Source: JAFDWI01 sp040255345
Lineage (GTDB): Bacteria; Actinomycetota; Acidimicrobiia; Acidimicrobiales; Iamiaceae
NCBI GenBank assembly: GCA_040255345.1
Contig: JBDZUV010000068.1
Span: 1-16,366 of the forward strand
DNA length: 16,366 bases
Direction of reading: 5' to 3'
In this document: piece after piece, positions 1 to 7,142 of the stretch
How positions within the stretch are numbered: position 1 is the first letter of the stretch
Layout of the letters: every line of letters starts with the position of its first letter
Position numbers and translations under genes: made by a program
The notes under the pieces: model-generated
Seen by the model: the letters and a program-made list of their open reading frames with translations, nothing else
Databases searched by the model: none
What the model was told of the DNA's origin: nothing

Positions 1-705
1 ATGCAGGCGCGTGCGAAAGCCGAGCGGGTAGTCGCCGGCGAGCATGTTCCTGGCGACTGGTTCAGGCCGCAGGCCGAGTCCCTGGCCGACCGGGTAGACG
101 ACCGTGTTCCCCTGCGAGGCGATGTGGCGAAGCCAGGGCCCGTAGAACCACGGCGGCCGGACGATCACGATGTCCAGATCGCCATGGGAGGCATGGCGCT
201 GCACGATCTGTTCGGCTTCGAGCTTCGACGCGCCATAGCTCATGTAGGGGTTGAACGGACTGTCTTCGGTGAAGGTGTCGTCGGGGGTGGGGTTCGCGCC
301 GAACGGCGAGTTCGACGACACGTGCACGACCTTGCGGGCCCCGGCCCGCTTGGCGCCGTCGAGCACCAACTCGGTGCCACCGGTGTTGACGTCGAAGAAC
401 TCGCGCACCCCGGTCGTGGCGTGGATCACCCCGGCGGTGTGGAACACCGTCGGCGACTCGGTACCCGCGAACAGACGAGCGATCGCCGCGGGGTCGCGCA
501 CGTCACCGATCACCGAGGTGACGCCGGGCGCGAGCACGTCGACCAGCGCCGCTTCGCGCTCGTCACGCACCAGCGCCTTGATCTGGGCCCGCTCGGGGGC
601 GAGCGTGCGCATCAGGTTCTCGCCCAGCCACCCCGCCGCGCCGGTGACGACCACGGAATCGTTCGGGGACGCGCCCGTCGAGTCGGCGTTCTCGGTGACA
701 GACAT
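1..705 (-). CDS. NAD-dependent epimerase/dehydratase (extended SDR), C-terminus cut off by the window edge
   Basis: The first 235 residues of an extended short-chain dehydrogenase/reductase are present, with no stop before the window edge. A Rossmann nucleotide-binding motif VTGAAGWLG lies at about residues 20-28 and an acidic GDVRD segment at about 67-71, where this family contacts the adenine. The catalytic Tyr-x-x-x-Lys occurs as SYGASK with Y157 and K161, preceded by VSSNS at 129-133 for the catalytic Ser. RPPWFYGP at 183-190 is the usual segment after the active site. Such proteins act on nucleotide sugars, sterols or related alcohols in the cytoplasm using NAD(P), and the substrate cannot be told from this part. 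Residues after about 191 do not resemble the common substrate-binding pattern, though codon use stays coding-like. The ATG at 705 is preceded by a perfect AGGAGG three bases upstream. The gene diverges from the ATPase gene. Confidence 0.85.
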   Translation of the reverse strand, partial: MSVTENADSTGASPNDSVVVTGAAGWLGENLMRTLAPERAQIKALVRDEREAALVDVLAPGVTSVIGDVRDPAAIARLFAGTESPTVFHTAGVIHATTGVREFFDVNTGGTELVLDGAKRAGARKVVHVSSNSPFGANPTPDDTFTEDSPFNPYMSYGASKLEAEQIVQRHASHGDLDIVIVRPPWFYGPWLRHIASQGNTVVYPVGQGLGLRPEPVARNMLAGDYPLGFRTRLH

Positions 706-804
706 AGCCCTCCTGTCTAGTGCATCGACGGCGCCGGGCCGGAGTGGCCGAGGCGGTGGTTCGGGCCGCTCTCGTCGGCATGGGCCATCTACGCTGAGAC
801 CGCC

Positions 805-3438
805 ATGGATCCGAGCCGCATCGCCGCACTCCTGGAGGGATTGCGGGCCAACGAGGTCGCCGAGCGACGTGCCCGTGGGGAGGTCAACGACCTCCCCGAC
901 ACCTCGACGCGCTCGGTCGGCGAGATCGCCAAGGCGAACCTGTTCACCCCGTTCAACTTCCTGCTGGGTGGGCTGCTGGTGGTCATCCTGATCGTCGGCC
1001 CCTTGAACGACGCGCTGTTCGGCGGGGTGATCGTCGCCAACACCCTCATCGGGATCATCCAGGAGGTGCGGGCGAAACGCACCCTCGACCGGCTCTCGGT
1101 GATCTCCGACCCCCAGGTGACCGTACGTCGTGACGGCGCCGCCCAGCACGTCGCGGTGAACGAGATCGTGCTCGACGACATCATCGAACTCGTCCCCGGC
1201 AACCAGGTCCCCGTCGATGGCGAGGTCGTGGTGTCGAGCGCGCTCGAGGTCGACGAGAGCCTGCTCACCGGCGAATCCGACGCCATCGTCAAAGAGGCCG
1301 GCGACCAGGTGCTCTCGGGCAGTTTCGTGGCCGCCGGGTCGGGGGCGTTCCAGGCCCGCCGCGTCGGCGCCGATGCGTACGCCAGCCAGATCGCCGCGGA
1401 TGCGCGCCGGTTCACGTTGGCCCGTTCGGAGCTGCGCAGCGGCATCGACCTGATCATCAAGATCGTCGGCTTCCTGATGATCCCGACCGGCACCCTGTTG
1501 TTGGTCAACCAGATCCGCCTGCACATCGGCATCGCCGACTCGGTGGGTGGCACCGTCGCCGGGCTGGTGGCGATGGTCCCCGAAGGACTCGTCCTGCTCA
1601 CCTCCATCGCCTTCGCGGCCAGCGTCGTGCGCCTCGGCAAGCACGACGTGCTGGTCCAGGAACTGCCGGCGGTGGAGACGCTCGCCCGGGTCGACGTGGT
1701 GTGTCTGGACAAGACCGGCACGCTCACCGAGGGTGACCTGGCACTGAACCGGATCGTGCCGGGGCCGAACGTGTCCGACGCCGACGCTCACCGCGCGCTC
1801 GCCACCCTGGCCCTCATCGAGGAGAGCCCGAACTCGACCCTGCGTGCCCTCGCCCGCGGTGTCGCCCCCGACGACGTCGACGAGGTCGGGTCACCCCGCG
1901 CCGATTCGGCCCGGGTCGCCACGATCCGATCCACCTGTCAGGCCGCCACACCGTTCTCGTCCGCGCGCAAGTGGTCGTCGGCCACCTTCGCCGGCACGAC
2001 CTGGGTGCTCGGCGCACCCGACGTGCTGCTGCGGCGCATCGCCGACTCCGCGGCGCTGTCGGAGGCCGTGGAGACCTACGCCGCCCAAGGTCAGCGGGTG
2101 CTGCTGCTGGCGGCCGCCACGACACCGCCCGAGGGCAACGATCTGCCCCCCGGTCTGCGGCCCTGTGCGATCGCCCTGTTGGAAGACCGGATCCGGCCCG
2201 AAGCAGCCGACACGCTCGCCTATTTCGCCTCCCAGGACGTGACCGTCAAGATCATCAGCGGTGACCACCCCGCCACCGTCGCCGCCGTGGCCCGCAAGGC
2301 CGGCCTCGACGTGGCCGGCGGCGTGGACGCCACCCAGCTGCCCGACGGTGACGACGCCGCCCTCGCCGAGGCGCTCGAGGCGAACACGGTGTTCGGTCGG
2401 GTCACACCCCGCCAGAAGCGGGCGATGGTCCGGGCGCTGCAGGCCGACAAGCACGTCGTCGCCATGACCGGTGACGGCGTGAACGACGTGCTCGCCCTCA
2501 AGGACGCCGACATCGGCGTGGCGATGGGTTCGGGAGCGGACGCCACCCGGGCCGCGGCACAGCTCGTGCTGTTGGACTCGAACTTCTCGTCGCTGCCCCC
2601 GGTCGTGGCCGAAGGCCGCCAGGTGATCGCCAACATCGAACGGGTCGCCAACCTGTTCCTGACCAAGACCGTGTACGCGATGCTGCTCGCGTTGGCCGTC
2701 GGGGTCGCCGGGTTGCCGTTCCCGTTCCTGCCGCGGCATCTCACCCTGGTCGGGTCGCTGACGATCGGCATCCCCGCGTTCTTCCTGGCGTTGGCGCCCA
2801 ACACGACCCGGGCCGAACCCAACTTCGTCGCCAGGGTGATGCGGTTCGCCGTGCCGGCAGGAGTGTTGTGTGCGAGTGCCACCTTCGGCGGCTACTACCT
2901 GGCGAACCTGAACTCGTCCACCCTGACCCTCGATCAACGCCGTACCACCGCCACCCTCGTGCTCGTCGGTGTCGGCTTCCTGATCCTCATCCGGCTGGCC
3001 CGCCCACTGAACGGGTGGCGCAGGGTTCTCGTGGGCACGCTGGTCGGTGCGTTCGCGCTGGTCCTGGTCGTGCCGTTCGGCCGGGAGTTCTTCGCGCTCA
3101 GCATGCCGTCGCCGCTCACCACGGTCGCGGTCGTCGGCATCATCGCGGTGTCGTGGTGGATCATGGAGATCGCCGAGAAGATCGCACGGGCCTACCGGCG
3201 ACCCTACGAGCGTCTGCAGGCGGCACAGGAGCGCACCAGTGCACGGGAGATGGACCGACGCACCCAGCGCAACACCGCACACACCGTGAAGATCACCGGG
3301 GGGATCGGCCATGATCCGACCCGGGCGCTGCCGCCCCAGTCGGCCCCGACGGTACCGGTGAACCACGCAGCGACGCCCCCGGTTCCGACCGGCGACGACC
3401 CGGTGCCGCCCACCGTCGTCGACGATCCGCGCCCTTGA
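805..3438 (+). CDS. ctpE: CtpE-like cation-transporting P-type ATPase (HAD-IC family)
   Basis: This is a complete 877-residue P-type ATPase. Visible signatures are LTGES (A domain, 154-158), MVPEGL in the ion-binding membrane helix (257-262), the phosphorylation loop DKTGTLT with D302, and the hinge TGDGVND (555-561). Two hydrophobic helices precede the A domain (about 48-85), two flank the PEGL motif (about 214-275), and about six follow from residue 615. There is no N-terminal metal-binding CxxC domain, so a heavy-metal exporter is unlikely. The PEGLVLLTSIAFA helix resembles mycobacterial CtpE, linked to calcium uptake; the cation is an inference. After the last helix (about residue 790) an unusual charged, then proline-rich tail of about 80 residues extends into the cytoplasm. 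The start ATG lacks a clear Shine-Dalgarno. A TACGCT box (790-795) lies 9 nt upstream, so the transcript may have almost no leader. Confidence 0.9.
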   Translation: MDPSRIAALLEGLRANEVAERRARGEVNDLPDTSTRSVGEIAKANLFTPFNFLLGGLLVVILIVGPLNDALFGGVIVANTLIGIIQEVRAKRTLDRLSVISDPQVTVRRDGAAQHVAVNEIVLDDIIELVPGNQVPVDGEVVVSSALEVDESLLTGESDAIVKEAGDQVLSGSFVAAGSGAFQARRVGADAYASQIAADARRFTLARSELRSGIDLIIKIVGFLMIPTGTLLLVNQIRLHIGIADSVGGTVAGLVAMVPEGLVLLTSIAFAASVVRLGKHDVLVQELPAVETLARVDVVCLDKTGTLTEGDLALNRIVPGPNVSDADAHRALATLALIEESPNSTLRALARGVAPDDVDEVGSPRADSARVATIRSTCQAATPFSSARKWSSATFAGTTWVLGAPDVLLRRIADSAALSEAVETYAAQGQRVLLLAAATTPPEGNDLPPGLRPCAIALLEDRIRPEAADTLAYFASQDVTVKIISGDHPATVAAVARKAGLDVAGGVDATQLPDGDDAALAEALEANTVFGRVTPRQKRAMVRALQADKHVVAMTGDGVNDVLALKDADIGVAMGSGADATRAAAQLVLLDSNFSSLPPVVAEGRQVIANIERVANLFLTKTVYAMLLALAVGVAGLPFPFLPRHLTLVGSLTIGIPAFFLALAPNTTRAEPNFVARVMRFAVPAGVLCASATFGGYYLANLNSSTLTLDQRRTTATLVLVGVGFLILIRLARPLNGWRRVLVGTLVGAFALVLVVPFGREFFALSMPSPLTTVAVVGIIAVSWWIMEIAEKIARAYRRPYERLQAAQERTSAREMDRRTQRNTAHTVKITGGIGHDPTRALPPQSAPTVPVNHAATPPVPTGDDPVPPTVVDDPRP

Positions 3439-3458
3439 GAGCCTGCCGTGGGTCGGGC

Positions 3459-3474
3459 GGCCCGGATGCGGGCC
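3459..3474 (+). terminator. possible hairpin terminator after the P-type ATPase
   Basis: GGCCCG-GATG-CGGGCC forms a 6-bp GC-only stem with a 4-nt loop, 20 bases after the ATPase stop codon. No T-tract follows, as is common for actinobacterial hairpins. It lies upstream of the separate promoter proposed for flgN. Confidence 0.4.
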
Positions 3475-3538
3475 TGGTACTCCCGTTGCCGCCCGCGGGA
3501 AGTGACCTGAGTCATTCGGTCAATCCTGGCGACCAACC

Positions 3539-3567
3539 CTTGAGCCGTGGCGCCACGCCGCCGATGG
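3539..3567 (+). promoter_or_regulatory. sigma-28 (WhiG/FliA)-like promoter for the FlgN-like gene
   Basis: CTTGAG (3539-3544), a 15-nt spacer and GCCGATGG (3560-3567) form this candidate. The -10 matches six of eight positions of the WhiG/FliA-type consensus GCCGATAA as I recall it, and the 15-nt spacing is the expected one. The -35 is poor compared with TAAA/TCAAG. The same arrangement with the same spacer precedes the sigma-factor gene in this window, which is the main support. Transcription would start near 3573, just before the start codon at 3592. Confidence 0.45.
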
Positions 3568-3571
3568 GTAA

Positions 3572-3587
3572 GCGCCTCGGGAGGCGC
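3572..3587 (+). promoter_or_regulatory. leader hairpin overlapping the flgN Shine-Dalgarno
   Basis: GCGCCTC-GG-GAGGCGC is a perfect 7-bp inverted repeat; in RNA a 6-bp stem with a 4-nt loop is likely. The ribosome-binding sequence GGGAGG (3579-3584) is half in the loop and half in the 3' arm, and the start codon follows 7 nt later. Pairing would reduce ribosome access. Whether it is regulatory is an inference. Confidence 0.4.
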
Positions 3588-3591
3588 CTAC

Positions 3592-4221
3592 ATGCAGGAA
3601 GTCGCCGACGTACTTCGGCAGGAACGCAACAGCCTGGAGCAGCTCTTGTACCGGCTCACGGCGCTGCGCGCCCTGCTGGCCGGTCGGGACGAGGCGTTTC
3701 TGTCGTGGGCGGCAGGCGAGGTCGAAACGGCACGCAACCAGGTCCGCGAGGTCGATCTGCTCCGGGCCGCCCAGGTGCAGTTGCTGGGCGTGTATGGTCC
3801 GAGCCGCACCACTCCCACCTTGCGACAACTCGCCTCGCTGGCCCGGGAGCCGTGGTCGGGCATTCTGCGCGATCATCACGACGCCCTGACGAACATGATC
3901 GCCGAGATCGAGGTCGTGCGCTACGGATGCGCCGAGCGTGCCCGGCAGGGGATCCGACGGGTGGCCGACGCCCAGACGGCCGAGGAACGGCGCCGCGGGG
4001 CATCCCGCCAGCCGACTCGCCAGCCCGTGAGCAGCCCTGTGGAGGCCCGCCCGGCGTCGCCGCGGCCGAAGCTGTCGACCTGGACGCCGGTGCCCTTCGG
4101 CGACGACCTCGCGCCCGATGACGCGGACCTGACCCTGTTGACCACCGAGTCCGCCTACCAGGACGCGCTCACCGCCAGCGGCAAGCTGCAGATCCCCTCG
4201 CTCATCGCGTTCGTGCGCTGA
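3592..4221 (+). CDS. flgN: FlgN-like flagellar export chaperone
   Basis: This 209-residue protein is largely helical. Its N-terminal 110 residues have the heptad-rich pattern of FlgN, the cytoplasmic chaperone that protects the hook-associated proteins FlgK and FlgL before export. Typical features are the FLSWAAGEVETARNQV helix, then a PTLRQLASLAREPWSGIL segment followed by a helix of the HHDALTNMIAEIE type. A Pro/Arg/Ser-rich linker (about 130-165) leads to a C-terminal element ending in LQIPSLIAFVR. This resembles the C-terminal motif I recall from actinobacterial FlgN proteins (PSLLDFLR-like). The ATG at 3592 is chosen because GGGAGG lies 7 nt upstream; a GTG at 3547 in the same frame falls inside the proposed promoter. 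No other flagellar structural gene is nearby. The only link is the WhiG/FliA-type sigma gene further right, which has a similar promoter. A generic helical protein is the alternative. Confidence 0.62.
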   Translation: MQEVADVLRQERNSLEQLLYRLTALRALLAGRDEAFLSWAAGEVETARNQVREVDLLRAAQVQLLGVYGPSRTTPTLRQLASLAREPWSGILRDHHDALTNMIAEIEVVRYGCAERARQGIRRVADAQTAEERRRGASRQPTRQPVSSPVEARPASPRPKLSTWTPVPFGDDLAPDDADLTLLTTESAYQDALTASGKLQIPSLIAFVR

Positions 4222-4278
4222 ATCCGATCCCGATCCGAACACCCCGCGAACGACGCGGTCTCGGGCGGGAACGGCAAG

Positions 4279-4311
4279 TGCCCGCCGGGCCCCGAAGGGC
4301 TCCGGCGGGCA
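4279..4311. terminator. strong bidirectional hairpin between convergent genes
   Basis: TGCCCGCCGG (4279-4288) pairs perfectly with CCGGCGGGCA (4302-4311). Inside, GCCC (4289-4292) pairs with GGGC (4297-4300) around a CGAA tetraloop, leaving a single unpaired T at 4301. The result is a 14-bp GC-rich stem. It sits between the converging stop codons of flgN (4221) and the cupredoxin gene (4326), so it can end transcripts from both sides. There is no T-tract on either side. Confidence 0.8.
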
Positions 4312-4325
4312 GCGACTCAGCAGAG

Positions 4326-5786
4326 CTACTCGGCGAGGATCAGGCCCGTGGCGCCACGTTCGGCGTCGTTGAACTTGTGGGTGACCATCGCATACTTGCC
4401 CTTCTTGGGGATGTTGAACTCGACGAATCCGCCCTGCGCGGGGGCCAGGTCGATCACCTGCGAACCGCCGTTCTGGGGATTACCGGGTTGCAACAGGTAC
4501 GCGCCCTCCTTGAACACGGCGTCGAACTGCAGCCCCACGATGTGGAACGCCGAGATCTCGTTCGGGCCGACGTTCACGATCCAGAGCCGGGCCCGCTCGC
4601 CGACCTTCACCTTGATCGGGTCGTACACGTATTGGTTGAAGTAGCCGTTGAAGACGACCGCATCCTGGAAACCCCATTCGGCCTTCTTCAGGTCGGCCTC
4701 CTGGCCCTGGGGCCCGAGGTAGAACTCCGACTGGACCAGCACGTACTCGTGGTCGACCGGGGTCAGCCCGTCGGCCGGGTCGATGATCACCGCACCGTAC
4801 ATGCCGTTGGCGATGTGATGCAGCACCGGAGGCGTGCCGCAGTGGTACATCCAGGCACCCGCATGCTGCGCCTTGAACGAATACACCAGGGACTCACCGG
4901 GTTGGATCGTGCGCATGTCGCCGTCCATGTTGGTCTGTGAGGCGTGGAAGTCGATCGAGTGGCCGATCGCCCCCTTGTTCACCAACGTGATGTTGAACAC
5001 GTCGCCGACCTTGCCCCGCAGGGTGGGGCCGGGCACGGTGTCGTTGAAGGTCCACATGAGCTGCTTGACCCCCGGTGCGACCTCCATCTCGACATCGGTC
5101 GCTTCGAAGGTCAGGTCGTGGACGGTGCCACCGGGAGCTGGTTTGAGCACCGGATCGGCCGCCTTGAAGCCCTTCGCGGGTTCGGCGTTCTTGTCGATCT
5201 TGGCGTCGTTCGGGTTGATGCCCTCGCCGACGCCGGTGTTCGCGGCGCCCTGTGACACCTGCTGGGTGGCCGGCCCGCTGTCGCCGACCACGTTGATGTC
5301 CATGACCATGCCGGCCGAGCGGTGGCCGGGCAAGGTGCAGTAGCCCTGCACGGTGGCCTCGATCGCGGTGGTCTTGAGCACGGCCTTCTCGCCGGGCTTC
5401 AGGATCGGGGTCTGCTTGGAACCGATCTTGAGATCGTGGGTCTGCGCACCGTCGTTGGTGACGTTGAGCACCAACGTGGTGTTCTTCGGCAGGTCGACCG
5501 AGGCGGGCTTCACCCAGAACTCGCCGAGTGAGACGTCCATCGTCTTCGTCGTGGGCTTCGTCGACCCCGCACCGAGGTCGCTCTTCTGCCCGTCACCGGT
5601 GAACAGGGCCCACGCCAGCACGGCCCCCACGGCGACGATGGTGGCAAAGGCCATCGTGGCGATCAGACCGACGTCACCCATGCGGTCGCGCAGTTTGCGA
5701 CGCTGCTGTGAGCGGACCTCGTCTTCTCCGGTGGTGTCTAGATCGACTCCGGTGTCCTCGGTGGTCTGGTCGTTGGGCTCAGTCAT
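4326..5786 (-). CDS. membrane-anchored three-cupredoxin, NirK-like copper protein
   Basis: The 486-residue protein has a charged cytoplasmic N-terminus, one membrane helix (about 40-62) and an extracytoplasmic part of three cupredoxin domains. Domain 1 (about 80-168) carries a complete type 1 copper set: H117, C150, H155 and M160. Domains 2 and 3 resemble copper nitrite reductase. H276 and H281 sit in HSIDFH, H315-C316 in MYHC, then H324 and M329 in HIANGM, and H415 in AFHIVG. These match the NirK type 1 and type 2 copper ligands, and D279 matches the catalytic Asp98. The position expected to hold catalytic His255 (xH(I/V)VFNG) reads DAVVFNG here, with A376. Copper electron transfer is well supported; nitrite reduction to NO is uncertain. 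The start at 5786 is set by AAGGAG 7 nt upstream; an in-frame codon at 5825 is less likely. The gene is probably transcribed alone. Confidence 0.85.
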   Translation of the reverse strand: MTEPNDQTTEDTGVDLDTTGEDEVRSQQRRKLRDRMGDVGLIATMAFATIVAVGAVLAWALFTGDGQKSDLGAGSTKPTTKTMDVSLGEFWVKPASVDLPKNTTLVLNVTNDGAQTHDLKIGSKQTPILKPGEKAVLKTTAIEATVQGYCTLPGHRSAGMVMDINVVGDSGPATQQVSQGAANTGVGEGINPNDAKIDKNAEPAKGFKAADPVLKPAPGGTVHDLTFEATDVEMEVAPGVKQLMWTFNDTVPGPTLRGKVGDVFNITLVNKGAIGHSIDFHASQTNMDGDMRTIQPGESLVYSFKAQHAGAWMYHCGTPPVLHHIANGMYGAVIIDPADGLTPVDHEYVLVQSEFYLGPQGQEADLKKAEWGFQDAVVFNGYFNQYVYDPIKVKVGERARLWIVNVGPNEISAFHIVGLQFDAVFKEGAYLLQPGNPQNGGSQVIDLAPAQGGFVEFNIPKKGKYAMVTHKFNDAERGATGLILAE

Positions 5787-5974
5787 GATTCGGCTCCTTG
5801 TGAAAACATTCTCGAGCAGCTCCATCGTGGCTCATCCGGGATGTATCGCACAGGGTACAAGGTCCCGGTTGCAATGCGACTCCGGTCACCTCCCGCCGCC
5901 GCGCGACGCGAACCGGCCGTGACCTGCCCGGGCGGTGGCGTCGCGGCCCCGTCGAAGCCGGGCCGCAGATGGCG

Positions 5975-7051
5975 TCAGCTCTGGGGAATCGTCCAGATGA
6001 GCGATGCGCCGGCGCCGGGTTCGGACCGTATGTCGAAGGTGCCGTCGAACTCCGCCGCCCGGGCTCGCAGGTTCTTCAGGCCGTAGCCCGGCGCGTCGAG
6101 GGCGTCGTCGGGGTCGAAGCCCGATCCGTCGTCGTGCACCGTCAGCCGGAGACCGTCGCCGTCGATCTCGAGGTCGACGCCGACGCGGGTCGCCCGACCG
6201 TGGCGGTGCGCGTTCGCGATTCCCTCCCGGACCACCGCGACGGCGGCATCCGCCACCGGCTCGGACGGTTGGGAACCCACCTCGCCGACCAGGTTCAGCC
6301 GTACGTCGATACCGAGTGCGGCCGCCTGGGCATCGACCACCTGTTGCAGTCGATCGGCCAGGCGATCGGGTTCGCCCACATCTCGGAGCAGATCATGGAT
6401 GACGGTCCGGATCTCCGCGATCGTGTCGTCGATCTCGTCCACCGCCCGGCCGACCGCGGTCCGCAGTCGCGCTGGGTCGGCGTCGAGCGCGGCCTGCATC
6501 GCGAGGCCCGCGCCGTACAGCCGTTGGATGACCGAGTCGTGCAGATCCCGACCGATGCGCTCGCGCTCGGCGGTCAGGGCGAGGCGGTCCCGGGTGGCAT
6601 TCAACGATGCTTCCGCAGCCCGCCGCTCGGCCAGATCCCGGACCGCCGCGACCACGAAGTGCTCACCGTCGACGGTGACCGGCGACAGGCTGACCTCGAC
6701 CGGCAACTCACCGCCATCGGCCCGCAGGCCGAGCAGTTCCAGACCCGACCCCATCTCGCGGGCCCGCGGGTGCCTCGCGTAGCGGCCGCGGTGCCTGGCG
6801 TGGGTCGCGCGCAGGCTCTCGGGAAGCAGGTCGTCGATGCCCAGACCCAGGAGCGTCGCCGCGTCGTAACCGAACATCTCACGGGCCCGGCGGTTTCCGA
6901 GCACGATGCGACCGTCGGAGCCGGTCACGATCATCGCGTCGGGCGCCTCGTCGACGACGACCCGGTTCAGTGCCGGCGACGCGCCGACATCGACCGATGC
7001 GCCGACATCGAGTGGTGTGGCCGCCGGGTCGGGCTCGCCGTCGGTGTCCAC
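5975..7051 (-). CDS. soluble PAS-domain sensor histidine kinase (HisKA_3 type)
   Basis: The 358-residue protein has no membrane helix. A PAS domain (about 30-143) starts with the typical VVDEAPDAMIV stretch and is followed by a short linker helix. The dimerisation/phosphoacceptor domain of NarL-partner kinases reads ERIGRDLHDSVIQRLY with phosphoacceptor H171. The ATPase domain has an N-box REGIANAHRHG (N280), a G1 box DDGSGF (307-312) and a G2 box GYGLKNLRARA (322-332). It resembles the catalytic half of DevS/DosS- and NarX-like kinases but has no GAF domains. The PAS ligand is unknown. No response regulator lies in the window, so it is an orphan here. The open frame extends upstream into the sigma gene, but GTG at 7051 is favoured because TATTCT ends exactly 6 nt before it, as in leaderless actinobacterial transcripts. 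The neighbouring copper protein might be a target, but nothing shows that. Confidence 0.85.
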   Translation of the reverse strand: MDTDGEPDPAATPLDVGASVDVGASPALNRVVVDEAPDAMIVTGSDGRIVLGNRRAREMFGYDAATLLGLGIDDLLPESLRATHARHRGRYARHPRAREMGSGLELLGLRADGGELPVEVSLSPVTVDGEHFVVAAVRDLAERRAAEASLNATRDRLALTAERERIGRDLHDSVIQRLYGAGLAMQAALDADPARLRTAVGRAVDEIDDTIAEIRTVIHDLLRDVGEPDRLADRLQQVVDAQAAALGIDVRLNLVGEVGSQPSEPVADAAVAVVREGIANAHRHGRATRVGVDLEIDGDGLRLTVHDDGSGFDPDDALDAPGYGLKNLRARAAEFDGTFDIRSEPGAGASLIWTIPQS

Positions 7052-7057
7052 GCCGTC

Positions 7058-7063
7058 AGAATA
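7058..7063 (-). promoter_or_regulatory. -10 box for a leaderless histidine kinase transcript
   Basis: TATTCT (minus strand) ends 6 nt before the GTG start codon at 7051. No Shine-Dalgarno is present and no convincing -35 was seen. The spacing places transcription initiation at or next to the start codon. Confidence 0.55.
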
Positions 7064-7142
7064 TCGCTGGACGCTCTCGGCACCCACCGGCGTGTGGCAC
7101 GTGGTGCCCCGGCGTCCGGCGGTCCCCCGATCGGCCGGCGGG

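Noticed and set aside
251..991. Plus-strand open frame across the epimerase gene and into the ATPase
   Set aside because: It covers two well-supported genes on opposite strands and its translation is Ser/Arg/Ala-rich noise.
5787..5974. Possible copper-responsive operator (GTACCCTGTGCGATAC-like) upstream of the copper protein gene
   Set aside because: The arms are only partly symmetrical and do not match a CsoR/RicR palindrome well. I see no confident promoter or operator in this 188-base gap.
7096..7108. GGCAC-GTG-GTGCC hairpin between the sigma and kinase genes as a terminator
   Set aside because: The 5-bp stem is short with a 3-nt loop and no T-tract; too weak to call.
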